Positions 51,060 to 63,016 of a stretch of 64,000 nt of DNA are shown here, piece after piece. Position 1 is the first letter of the stretch. The number at the start of each line of letters is the position of its first letter. The translations under genes and the position numbers were made by a program. The stretch lies in NCBI GenBank assembly GCA_037577475.1, contig CM075183.1:10598471-10662470 (forward strand), read 5' to 3'. The notes beneath the pieces are model-generated. The model made no database searches. It saw only the letters and a list, made by a program, of their open reading frames with translations, and had not been told where the DNA came from. The DNA comes from Chaunax sp. Z400. Its lineage: Eukaryota > Chordata > Actinopteri > Lophiiformes > Chaunacidae.

Positions 51060-52250
51060 TGTCAATCAAGCACAGTGTGCACACAATCTTTACTGATGTA
51101 CATTACGTAACAACGGTCAATGAAAACCAAAACCACCAGTGTGGGCTGGATTCCACGTCACACCGAAAATCAAAGTGAAAAATTTATATCACAGGCTGAT
51201 CCAACTTGCGTGAATTTCATCACTCTAACTCATAATGTGACTCAGTAGTGTGTTTGGCCCCCCCGAGTGCCTGTATGAAACTCCTGACAACATCTGGGCA
51301 TGCTTCTGATGAGTCTGCGGGGGACTGTCTTGGGGGATCTCCTCCAAGACCTGGATCAGGGCATCAGTGAGCTCCTGGACAGTCTGTGGTGGTACTTGGG
51401 GGCGTCGGATGCACTGATACATAACGTCCTATAGGTGCTCTCTATTTAAGTCAGGGGAACGCGAGGGCCAGTCAATGGCATCAATGCCCTGTCATCAAGG
51501 AACTGCCTAGACACTCTGGTCACATGAGGAGGAACCCAGGGCCCACTGCACCAGCATAAGGTCTGACAATTGCTCTGAGGATTTCATCTGGATGCTGGAT
51601 GATGTTACAGGCAGCATAACGTTCACCACGGCGTCTCCAGACTCTTTCACGCCTGTAACATGTGTTCAGTGTGAACCTGCTCTCATCTATGAAGAGAATG
51701 GGGCACCTATGGCAGACTTGCCAATTCTGATGTTCTCTGGTGAATGCCAATGGACCTGCATGGTGCTGGGCTGAGAGCACAGGTCCCACTAGAGGACGTC
51801 TGGCCCTCATGCCACCCTCATGGAGTCTGTTTCTGACAGTTTAGTCAGAAACATGCACACCAGTAGCCTGCTGGAGGTCATTTTGTAGGGCTCTGGCAGT
51901 TCTCCCCCTGTTCCTCCTCACACAAAGGAGCAGATATGGGTCCTGCTGCTGGGTTGATGCCCCTCTACTGCCCTGTCCAGCTCTCCTCGTGTAATGGCCG
52001 GTCTCCTGGTATCTCCTCCATGCCCTTGAGACTGTGCTGGGAGAAACAGCAAACCTTCTTGCAACCGCACGTATGGCTGTGCCATCCTGGAGGAGCTGGA
52101 CTACCTGTGCAACCTGATTGGGCTGCAGGTGCCGCCTCATTCTACCAGTAGTGACAAGCACACTAACAAAACACAAAACTAGAGAAGAATCAATCAGGAA
52201 GGATAAGGAGAGAGCAATTGTCTGTAACCACCACATGGAAAACCATTCCT
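51060..52250 (-). mobile_element. defective Tc1/mariner transposon
   Basis: The minus strand carries most of a Tc1-type transposase. From 52140 down come the helix-turn-helix region (MRRHLQPNQVAQVVQLLQDG, then AVARRFAVSPSTVSRAWRRY), a frame break near 51840, the first catalytic Asp block (LFIDESRFTL), RRGERYAACNIIQH, GPGFLLM, then a WPSRSPDLN block and MYQCIRRPQVPPQTVQELTD. The segment after IIQH, which should hold the VMVWG block, is deleted. The QDNARPH block with the second catalytic Asp is also deleted, and the EHLWD block carries TAG in place of Trp. It cannot encode active transposase. Ends are approximate; the terminal repeats were not matched. Confidence 0.8.
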
Positions 52251-52261
52251 TTTGGGGGGTT

Positions 52262-52264
<3 letters not shown>

Positions 52265-52319
<55 letters not shown>
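52265..52319. repeat. (TA)n microsatellite
   Basis: An uninterrupted AT/TA tract of about 55 bp, immediately beside the defective Tc1 copy. Confidence 0.95.
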
Positions 52320-52324
<5 letters not shown>

Positions 52325-53374
52325 AAATAATAAACATAACATACAGGTTACCTACAGTCTATCCATGTGTCACCCATAATTCCAAACTTATTTTTAGCAA
52401 CATTCCTGAGGACAGAATGGAGAAATAATTGATGTAATAGCTGGTATTTAGTCACGTGATTAATGATGTCGATAGCCTGTGTGACTGTCAGCCGGGGAAC
52501 ACTCCCTGTGATGATACATTTGGAATTAATTCTTGCTCAACGACATGGTTTCCTCTGATATCAGGCGGGAAGAGGAGCCACGCCTTCCTAAACTTCATGT
52601 TTATTTGGCTAAATATATACAGAAGACAAGAAGATTTTTTTAAACTTCCAGGAAACGTACAGACATTGGCATTATGTGAGAAGCATCATTGCTCTACATT
52701 CGAATATGCATATTGGGGAAAAAACGGATGCAAACCCAACAAAAAAAATAACAGACAAACAATGATTCAGTTTCTCCTATATAAATAATGGTGCCTTCAC
52801 GGACACTGATTTAACACGGGCTTCATTTCACCACAGCTGCTGACCCGCGCTGCTATTGACACCAAATTCCATCCATATTTTCTGCTTGTTTTTACATGTC
52901 TGGCCCGCAGACGGGGGTACTTTGTCACTGAAGCGATGTTCAAGATGAAGTCACAGTTTCATATTTGGCAATCATTCCACGGCACGCAGTAGCGTTTCTA
53001 TTAACTTTAAGAACATGATTTGTTTCTCCAAAACAAGCTAATAATAGGCGTCAACGAGGAGCGTGAACAGATTCAAAACGTTAAATAACACGAGAGCATA
53101 TGAAGCATTAAACATGACAGCTCAGAGATGAAGAAATGTGTCTTATTTTTTTTTTTTTTAATTACGCTCGCGCTCTTAACAGTGTCATTTGAAATAATTT
53201 TGAATGAGAGTTCGGAGACGTTCTGGCCGCACGCGCTACCTGAACTTATCAAGGTAGGGACAGGTAGGCGGAGGTTCCCGTCAATGGAAACACCGACAGT
53301 ACAGACGCGGGGAAAATAAGCTTCACTTTCACTAAAAATGTCGAACACACGTTAATAAAATGAAGAGAACTTAC

Positions 53375-53436
53375 TTTCCCAGCTCCTCGTACAGCTGGTA
53401 CTCATCGGTGAACCTGGTACAGGTTGTTGAAGCCAT
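53375..53436 (-). CDS. camk2d: camk2d exon 1 (coding part, start codon)
   Basis: This is the first coding exon of a CaMKII delta-type serine/threonine kinase. It encodes MASTTCTRFTDEYQLYEELG plus two bases of the next Lys codon, then a consensus donor (gtaagt). The ATG sits in a good initiation context (AACATGG). The MAST start and the TCTRFTDEYQL segment fit vertebrate CaMKII, and the Ser after Met-Ala favours delta over alpha, beta or gamma (family knowledge). ELGK begins the glycine-rich ATP loop, which continues in exon 2. CaMKII is a calcium/calmodulin-activated multimeric kinase of muscle, heart and neurons. Whether this is the d1 or d2 teleost paralogue cannot be told from the window. 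Confidence 0.9.
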
Positions 53437-53700
53437 GTTAAAGTGAGCGGAGGACAACTTAGGTAACTGATAGCCTCAGTCGCTTTAATCCTTTCCACTC
53501 AGTGTCCCAAAGTGTCACCTTTTCGAAGGGAAAAATGAAAGCAAAACTTGACTTGAATTAGCTATAAATATCTCCTGAATATGATGAAATCTCGGCGTCG
53601 CTGGTCCAAGTTCCTGTTCGCGGATCCCAGTGACTCCTACAATTGACAGGGACGTCGCGACCTGCTGTTGTGTTTGTTTCACCGCTGCTACTTGGATTAG
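53437..53700 (-). promoter_or_regulatory. camk2d: camk2d 5' UTR and probable proximal promoter
   Basis: This is the sequence directly upstream of the start codon. It is richer in CpG than the flanking DNA, especially at 53590-53665 (cggcgtcgc, ttcgcgg, gacgtcgcgacc). No clear TATA box at a fixed distance was seen, so the transcription start is not placed. The assignment rests on position next to exon 1. Confidence 0.4.
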
Positions 53701-56700
53701 TTGAATGCAGTCAAGATGGAGTTTAACACCGGACTCATCCGGAGACGGAATTTCAAAATAAAGCTCAAATAAACACGCATTTACAAAGTCCTCTGTAGAT
53801 TTGGACGTGTTTAGAATGTAAGGGAAATCCTGACATTTGCAATAAACATGAAAACGGTATTATTTTTCAAAACTTTCAAACCCAATTTTTATATTTTCCG
53901 TACAATAAAAATCAATCATATAATTTATTATTTATTTATTATTTTATTGTTTTTTTTTTATTTTGCCAACCATCAAGGAAATTGCACGTCATATTTGCTC
54001 ATATTTGTTCATATAAGATGATAAATAATACTGATTTTATTTTAAATTTTTACACATCTAATTGTCCCTCCAATTTGAGGGAAAACGTGAATTGTTAAAA
54101 AAAATTTACAACCAAATTTAAGTCCTATTTTACACCCAATTGATTTATTTGTTTACTTGCTTGTCTGTTTGTTTTGTTTATTGTATTTGTTTGTTCTATC
54201 CTCTGCAAGGGCACACAATGCAAGTGCCATTAACCTATTAGAGTGTGGTAGGTTCTGTTAAGGGATATATATATATAGTATAGTGACCATAGCATGTTGT
54301 AAAACTGTTGGAACAGGGTTTTTTGTCTGTTTTATCCCGTTTTTCATTTTATTTATATTTTAATACCCGTATTTACCTGATACTTGGGTTGTTGTATTGT
54401 CCCTTACACTTTTTTCCCAAAAGTGGTAAACATCTGTGTTTTATTTTACTTTGGAGGTACCCATCATAACATCCGGATTTTCTTAGTATGGTGTCTCGCT
54501 TGAAAAAGCTGCATTTCTTCTCAGCGTTTCCTTGTTGAAACCGCTACAGAGGAGCGCCATCCTGTGGCAGCAGGGTTCGCACCTCACGGGCGTCCAACCA
54601 CCACACACTGCTATTTTTGGCCCTTTTGACGCGACCCACGCCATAAAATAGAAGAAAAAAAATGTCATTGAAAAATAAACTCAAATCTTGATTGATATCC
54701 TCCAAAATAAGAACAGAAACAACATTTTCAGAAGGTAAATTTAAGCTATCCTGTTTGAAGACCTTCATCAGCCATAAACCAAATTGTACCTTTCTGAAAA
54801 TGTCAAGTAATGCTGAGATCCTATTTTTCTTTGAGGTTAACCACCAGTGTGCAGAGGGAAATTATATTATATTATATTATAATAAATAAATCCATGTAAG
54901 AGTACGGCATTGACAAGTAAAAGGAATACATTGACAGTCACCCTGAAGTAAAATTACAGGAGTATTTTCAGCAAAATGTATTTAAAGTAGTCATGAGTAA
55001 GTTGTCATGTAGATTATTAATAATAATGGATCAATGGACAAGAAGCATTTTATGGTCATAGCAGCTCGAGACGGAGGTATTTTAATTTGCTTTATGCACA
55101 GCTGGCTGGTTTAACACAGTGTTTCTAAATCTAGAGGTTGGGCCCCCCCCTAAGGGTCACAGCATAAATCTCAGGAGACAAATTTGTACTGTTTTATACT
55201 TCTATTATATTGTTACTATTATTTCTGGCATAATATTTGCTTTTTGTCATATATCATATATTTTATCTCTTTTATTTTAGAGGGGAAACGTCCCTATAAA
55301 GGAATCGCAAACAATGCTTAAATCCGGGACAGAGACCCCAAGTAGACGCGCCTCTTTTTCTAAGGATTCTTTTTGTATTCTGTAAACCTATCGTATATTT
55401 TTCATGAAGAATCTAAATTTCAAAAGTAACTATTAACTTGGATTACAGTTTAGTCACTTTATGTTTATTTTCAGTTTTGGTTTTTTTTATGTTTTGAAAC
55501 AAGTCCTCTTCTTCAAGTAAAAGTAATGTACCTCAAAGTAGCACTTAGATTACTTGAGTATCTAGTTTCTTCCCAACCCTGCTGTCCAAAGATGCTCTTT
55601 GGCATCAGATGATACTGTCCTCCTTTATCTGTCCAGTGACTCCTGGTTCCTGACCTTTGCCCTCTTGCTGTGACTGGTTCTGGTCTGTTTGTGTAGATGG
55701 TGACTTCAGTTGTTCCAGCTGTGTATTCATTTTCGAAATACTGTTTGAAAGGTCAAGAATGAACTTTCAGCTAATGGCGCCTTTATTTTAATGTAAATTC
55801 TTGAAGGTAACACAGTAGTTCCTGAGGAAACACTTAGTGAAACATATCAGGTCCAACACTACCAGGGCACTAATGTCTAATTAGAGTAATTAGATTGTGA
55901 TATTTGTAGAGCTGCTTTCATTTTCAATCTTTGGCTAAAGCAGCTTCATTAAACATATAAACCTCTGAATAAGTTTACTTGAAAAAATATCTACCCAGTG
56001 TAGAGCCAGTTCCACAATATCATAATCAGGTTCGTGTTGCACACCCTCTGTTAACTGGATCTCCATTAATCCACACATAACCTAACCTGATCTAATACAC
56101 CGGTGAGGAAGTGTTTTATTCTGTTTATTGGGTCATTTCAGTGAGGGATGACTGTATGGCTGCATGCTGGTGGACAAAAGAAAAGATCTCAGTGTCTCTG
56201 CATCAGCACCATCACCTTGATTTCGAGTCATTAATACAAGTCAGTCCAAAAGCATTGGAACAAATGGGCAGCCAGTGTAAGGTCATTAAAACTAGGAGTG
56301 TTTTCCTCTCCTGGTTTTTCTTAGACATCACCAATAAGAAAACAGACCATTATTTGGGGGTTGCAGTATTTCACAGCAAAAAGGTTGTCAGTTTGAATCT
56401 AGACCTGAGGCCTTTCTGTGTGGAGCTGACATGTTCTCCCTGTGTCTGTGTTCTTTTAAGTGAGCTAAGATAATGATAAGCAGTGACATTGGTATGTGAT
56501 CTCAGCAGACTATCAGACATCCACGACAACCCTACACTCATATATCCACTGTAGCCGCAGACTGTTGGAGCTGCTTTATGAGATGAAATCACAAACCAGA
56601 GATGTGTTTAAGGACACCTTTACATTTTGCTGCCTTCTGCCGCTGCTGAGAGACCATCTGTCTGAGTTTACATTCTTGTGAAATAATCATAATTAATACA

Positions 56701-59700
56701 TGAGTCCTGATCCACCACTGACCCCCCTTTATGGATGATCTGAACACATTTATTTCCACATTAATGAATGACATGACTGTACTGGCACAAAGTTGATTCA
56801 TTGTTAATTCAACCATGAAAATAAGCATATTAACACGCATTTTCTAATAAATGCATCACTCAGCTTATGAAATGACTTTGTTAGATTGTTTTAGCAGATT
56901 ATATGGAACAAAAGGCAGTTAAAGCCTAGTTTTAATATGGGTGTATAACACTAGGATGGATGTCATAATGTGATTAATCCAACGCTGCATGCTTTGCTGC
57001 AGCCTCAAGTTAATGCACCTATACTTTGCTGGTTATTCATTATTTTCACGCAGAGCTCTGCTTTAGTTTTCTACATATGTATGTTTCTATGGAACATTCT
57101 CATGTTGAATAAACTGAGATTTTTGTCAGGACATAGTTTTGTTGTGAAGAAGTGCCGAGACAATCTGCCATCTAGTCGTTGTTAATGTTTACTACAGAAG
57201 CAGTGTAACAGGGACCTGCTGTCTGAGTGATGAATTCATGGACAGAGAAGATTCATTTTTCACTGAATGAATACTTCTTGTTTGTTGACTTTCTATTTGA
57301 GTCACACTGTTTGTATCTAAACTGTGAAATACGAGTCTATGTGTCTGTTCTTTGTCATTTGAGGGCTAAAATGACACATAGTCCATGTATTGTGGGTCCA
57401 GGTATCATCTACCAGTGTCTCCAGTCCACCAGCTGTGGTGGTAAACTTTTAGGGTGTAGTAGCAAACCCCCATGAGTGGGTGTGGATGAAATGATGCAAT
57501 CAGATAGTCCTTTGGTCAATCAGCTGGCTGAACGTCTCATTGGCTGAAGTTCTTAAAGTTAAATTGCGATTTTATTTTTATGGCCACGCCCCCAATCCCA
57601 GTGATGGCCTAATGTTGAAGTGAATATCCAAAAGTTAGATATGGCATTGGAAACGAAAATGTTAGTTAGATCAATTAATTAGTTGGCTGAATGAGCAACA
57701 TTTCAATCTTTGAATCTTTTATGTTTAAATTTGGTGTATGTTTCATTCACAACCATATCTTAGAAACTAAGACTGTATCATATACAACGTACATAATGAC
57801 ACATTTGTTTAAAAAAAAGATTTTAGATTTTGTAAATTCATACATTTTCTGCTTCTCATGAAAAAGCAGTGCATTAATTTCATAAGGGAGGCACTACAAT
57901 TATTCTATGCTCCCAAGTCTTTTTTTTTTTTAGAATAACCCAAATGTGCAGTAGTTTAATAACTTGAGTCATGTTGTGTTATGACATGAGCAGGTAAACT
58001 CATGTTTATTGCTCAAACATTCCATCCAGAAGTACTGCTGACGTCAGAGGTGGTCTCCTCCTGCTATTCAAACTATCCCGTGAATCCAATTTATTATTTC
58101 AGCTGAACAGGAAAACCTAATTAAAACAAAATCATTGCAATTTACTAAAGTCTTTATTTATTGTGGCTGTCAGCTGTCCGTATTGTCATCTGATATAAAT
58201 AAACTGCAATGTTACAACAGGTAATTGACACTTGTAACACGTTAAGAGTTGTTACAAAGCCACACACACAGGCAGGAGAAAAAGGAAGTATATTAAAATG
58301 GGGTAATGTTACCTCTGATCAAGAAAGATGCGGCTTTGACCAAAACAGGCATATGCACGCACCTACGTGATCGCGCTGCACGTCCCCACACATAAAACTC
58401 CAAACCACACGCATGCACCGTTCCATTTGCTAGATCAAACCTGACCCAATCAATCATTGAGTCACTTTTTGTAACATGGGGAGGAAGGAGCCTTCCTGTT
58501 TAGTAATATTACATTTTTAGCTGCAACCATGTCTGTTTTGAGAGCCAAATTTAATGAGAGGGACGTTGTCCTGTTAGAAGAGGCAAATCTTGCCAAATTG
58601 CAGTTTGGCTGAATGTTTATTTGATAATGCTTAGAAAATCAAATAAAAATTCCACACCAGAAATTGCCTCATGCTGGACAGAGTCAGAATAAGTGTTAAA
58701 GTGAACCTCAGGCACGGCCACATCTGTCACACATGGAGATACTGATTCAAACATTTAGCTAAGTTTACTTTTGCAGTAATGCAGTCTGTGCAGAACTAAA
58801 CTGAATGAACTCATATCTAGACTTAATAGAACTGCTCTGATTCGTGTTACATCCTGTCTTCATATTTGATGCTTTAGTTATTTCTCTTCCTTGTTCTCTT
58901 GTTGTTGTGTTATGTGTGCGCCGTAACACATGTATATTTTACAGATCATGTTGATGGATAGATAGATGGTTGCACCACATGGAACAAGGAATAAAGAAAA
59001 ACAAATGTCAAACACAAGCAGTAACACAGAAGGAAAAAAAGGATTCTATGCATTATAAAGTTGACCATGCTTACTGTTGATTTTTCCTCTGTATATGTTT
59101 TCCAGTATTTTAGACCTAATATTGTCTCAATTACACCATCAAGTACATTTAAAACATGCATTTAATTTGAATGATATGTAAGTAAGTGAAATTTCACAAA
59201 TAAAAGAGTATATATTGGTACATGTGGTTTAACACAGGAGAGAGAGCATTTCCCATTGGATGAATTCACATGACCATATATGATTGTTTTTTGACAGTAC
59301 CTGACTTTGGACAGTTCCTTTCTCCTTGTTTATACGGATATAGAAAAAATATTTAAAGTTATTGCAAAATCACCATCAATTCCAAATGCCTTTTGGGTAT
59401 AAATGGGTGTTATAGAGAAATCAAGGAGTTACAATTGCACTGGTAAGTTTTCAAGAGAAGCTTTAAACTTGCTCCACATTGACAGAAACAGAGAGGGAGA
59501 GGGAGAGATCCTCAGGAGAAAGGAGGAGCTGAATTTGTGTGGTAAAGTATGATGACATTGTTTCATATAGTTCCAGAAAGATTTTAAATTGTACAGTGGA
59601 CATTTAGGATTTGGGCTGGTAGATCTGAGCCTTTGATAACTGGATAACAACAAACACAGCGCAAACACACCGATTGGTCAAAGAGCAGCAAACAGCCTCA

Positions 59701-60179
59701 TCCCATTGGTTCTGTCCGAATACGTCATGACGCACTTGTTTGAATGCGGAAGAGGCCTCCCAGACTCTAGGGGGGCCCCACGCAAAGAAGCACACGGGCC
59801 ATCTCTCCAGATGTGTGGAGAAATGTTCTATATTCTCCTTTGTCTGAGTCACACTTTTATTTTCTTCATACACTTTTATTTTAAGTTCTCTGTAGGTTCC
59901 AATCAGGATAGAGGTGCATCCTCCCCAACTTTCTGCCATCCATCTCTCTTCTGTCTACGGCGATGGTCGTAATGCCAAACTCCAGGTTGTCCCCAAACCA
60001 ACAGGTGACTTCAGCTCTGACTTCTGTTCGTTATTTAGCCTTATGATTGGTTGCCAAGTCTTCTTCCTTTTTCTTTTTCCTTGAAACATCTGTTGACGTC
60101 TTTGTCCAAAACGTACCAGCTGGACGTCGCAATGTGTCAACGCCAGTTTAGCTGCTGTTAGAAAGAATGACATCACTTC
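53701..60179. other. intergenic region upstream of camk2d
   Basis: About 6.5 kb with no supported gene. It is AT-rich near 53900-54450 and 54860-54890 (TTATA repeats). A fragment of a common fish repeat lies at 56370-56460. Open frames here are short, overlap on both strands and carry no domain. Confidence 0.6.
56370..56460 (+). repeat. dispersed repeat fragment
   Basis: The words cacagcaaaaaggttgtcag tttgaatct and cctttctgtgtggagctgac atgttctccctgtgt match the beginning of the same abundant fish repeat family that is represented in pieces at 49985-50920. Confidence 0.5.
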
Positions 60180-60532
60180 ACATTTGACACATGTACAGTT
60201 TTATTGTTCTGCTATGTACACAATGCAGATGCTATGCTTTGCTAGCGTTTCAGGTTTATTCTTTAGTAATAATTAAGTCATACATGCCCATATAGATATT
60301 TGTACTGTTAATATGTATATATTGTTATCACCATGGAAACAAGTCAAATCAATGGTTTCATTTTGACATTTCTTTTATTCTTCCATTGGATCACACTCAA
60401 AGTAAATGGCAACATTAGGATTGTATTGTTACATAGATAAAGTCTCGACTGGATCGTTACGCAATCAGCTTTCCAATCAAATCCTGTTCGTCTACGATGG
60501 CAAAAAAACGCCTTTAAGCTTTAAAATACATT

Positions 60533-60582
<50 letters not shown>

Positions 60583-62811
60583 CAGCTTATTTCAGCTGGA
60601 GCATACAGGGATCACAAATGGACGTCAGTAAATAAATAAGGAAGTATATGATGAGTGAAGTCGGTGGAAGTTGGTGTGTCAAGCCTTTGACAGCAGTGAT
60701 GACAAGAAACAGTCAATAAGAACAATTAAAGCAAAGTATCTCTAAACTTAAAGGATAAGTCAGCTGTTCTTTTATATTTTCACATTGTCAACAAAACCCC
60801 ATGAAAAGACGAAAACCCACGATGTGATACTTTATACTTTAAGTACTACTTTATACTTACTTTATACTCGGATTCAAGCCCACTGCTTCTCTCTGAAATT
60901 GTAAATCTTTACAAACAGCTGTTTCATTTCTCTAAAGCTGCTGGTCTCGGCAGTTTTTAACGAATGTTATTCAAACAGGAGATGTGGTGCCATTTGGTGC
61001 CCTAGTGGTCATTTGTAGCATCAGGACTGTATTTAAATGCACTAAAAATAAGTGGAGAATAAGCACATATGGAAAATATGCAATTCAAGCTCATATTAAA
61101 ATATAGTTTCTTCCTGACACACTGTGACTGAGTTGAAGCATCGCATATTTTTAAATTAAAATGTGTTGATTGGTTATAAATAATAAAGAATAAGGATAAA
61201 AGTGATTCTACATTATGAAAAATCTTGACAATGAGATATGAGGATGTTTTGAAGATGAGCTTAAATATGCAGTATGTAGATTCTGCAACTATGGGTCCGT
61301 CAATAAAAATAAACCAAAGACATAAGCAGCATGGGATCATGGGAGTTGTTGTTTTCATTGTCTAACAACCACCACTGGATGGGAATCTATCTGACAGGAC
61401 TCAGAAATGTTCAGGGATGAGGAAATGCTTTCTCTGATTTCCTTCTTCATTGTCTGACTAGATGCCCAAATGAAACTGCATCGCTATCTTCAACTCAACA
61501 AAATCCATAACGCACCAATATACAGTCTAACCAACTTGTCTGGTCATTTTTAGACATGTTCATGTGGAAATGATAAATATCATTTTTAAAAGCAGCAGTA
61601 CACTTCCAGATATTCGGACTTTTATTCTCTAGTATGAGTCAAACTCCAAAGATGCTAGAGCCTACATTTCCCACAATGCAACTAGACATATTTTCATTAC
61701 ATACTCCGTACCTGATAAGTACCCACATCTTTCGAACACACCTCCAACTTGAAACACATGAAGTCTGTTAGAATTCTGTCGGCGGCTAGGGCTGAGACAA
61801 CTCTGATGACATCACTATGACATCATCAGGGTTACTTTATCCGCTCCTCTGCAGCCACATATGAAACATTTGATTTATAGTAATGGTACTGAAGTCAAAG
61901 TGTAACTCATGAAGCTTCATGGCACCGAGGTATACGATGTTCTCAGGATCCTTTCACTGTTGGTTTGTCTACGTTTGGGATTTGTTGACAAGAAGGAAAA
62001 TATAAACAGCCTCATCCTTTAAAAGGCTTCATGAAGGACGGTTATGAGCTGCGGTTTTAGGTGAGGAGAGGCAGCACATGTGAGGGTGGAGACGACAGCG
62101 GGGTTAAGTGCATCAGAACGTCCCTCATCACTACTTTGAAACACAGCGTATGTACAGACACACAGAGGCGGCAGCTCTGCGATTGGACAACATGTGAATG
62201 CACAACACACATCAGACGGACACAAACAAAAACAGGGCAGATGCATCATGAGATGGCAAAAGGTGTGACCACACAGCCGTCCTAAACAATCAGCAGGGCG
62301 ATGTCTGGCTGTATAACACACTGTTACTCATTCACTCCCCCCAGTTTATTCTCTATGTAACATTAATCTCATCTGTACAGTGGCCACTCTCCAGTTCAAT
62401 CATGTACAGCAGGTTTGGGTGGGCTAATGTATTAAATGCTTTGAATTTTTTCCCCCCACAACAAGTAGGACCTTTTCATCTCGTCTATGTACAAGTGTTT
62501 ACAAGAGTTCTTCAAGAAGAGGCCAGTGTGTGAGGCGAAACGTCCGAGGTGCCTCCAGAGACCTTGGCCTTTGACGCTTTGTACCGTAATCACACCACAG
62601 CAGCCAAAAGTCAAGGGTTCAGTTCTTTTTTTTTGGTCACAAAAAAAGCAAATGAAACACAATGTGAAGGAAGCAGAGTGTTAAAATACTGTTCCATTAT
62701 TAGCAGGAGGAAAGAAAAGCTTCAATCCAGTGACCGGCAAGGACAACAAAAAAGGGATCCTCTTGATCTGAGGAGGTGAATGTCACCAAAAGCTTCAGTG
62801 GAAGCAGCTGC
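60180..62811 (-). other. probable 3' UTR and downstream flank of the ankyrin-like gene
   Basis: No coding sequence was seen between the TGA at 62812 and about 60180. On the minus strand AATAAA occurs at 62345-62350 and again at 60200-60205, so the transcript could end about 0.5 or about 2.6 kb after the stop. Which signal is used cannot be decided here. A CA repeat lies inside the longer version. The open frames in this stretch show no domain and no codon pattern. Confidence 0.3.
60537..60579. repeat. (CA)n microsatellite
   Basis: A CA tract of about 43 bp, within the probable 3' flank of the ankyrin-like gene. Confidence 0.95.
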
Positions 62812-63016
62812 TCAGTCAAACTTCTCCTCCTCCTCCTCCTCCTCCTCCTCCTGGTCGTCCTCACAGTAGCGTTGGAGCAGCCGGTGCAGGTGCTGCTGCA
62901 GTGCGTCAGGCTGCAGGGCGTCTGGGGTGTCATCCAGACGCTCCAGGTGCACGTGCTTCCCCAGGGCATCCCTCACCACAGTCCTCTTCTGGGTGCGCGA
63001 CTTACGCATTTTGCTT
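62812..63016 (-). CDS. last coding exon of an ankyrin-like gene (probably ank2)
   Basis: The exon follows a good acceptor (tctttctgtccctgcag) and encodes 67 residues before TGA. It opens with SKMRKSRTQKRTVVRDALGK, continues HVHLERLDDTPDALQPDALQ and QHLHRLLQRYC, and ends in an acidic run (nine Glu) and KFD. The TQKR-x-V, HLE-x-L and LQ-x-x-L-x-x-LL pattern resembles, from memory, the extreme C-terminus of vertebrate ankyrins. ANK2 is a neighbour of CAMK2D in human, which supports the call but does not prove it. The Glu run is encoded by a GAG microsatellite and may vary in length. Ankyrins link membrane proteins to the spectrin skeleton. Upstream exons lie beyond 64000. An unrelated acidic C-terminus is the alternative. 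Confidence 0.6.
62824..62852 (-). repeat. (GAG)n coding microsatellite
   Basis: GAG triplets on the minus strand encode the poly-Glu run just before the KFD C-terminus of the ankyrin-like exon. The reverse reading as poly-Leu is a shadow. Confidence 0.9.

Larger units (their letters stand above)
49525..53374 (-). other. camk2d: camk2d intron 1
   Basis: A 3.85-kb intron, mostly occupied by repeats: a LINE/SINE tail (about 49800-49935), a decayed dispersed repeat (49985-50920), a defective Tc1 copy (about 51060-52250) and a TA tract. 52320-53374 appears unique and has no exon. Confidence 0.7.
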
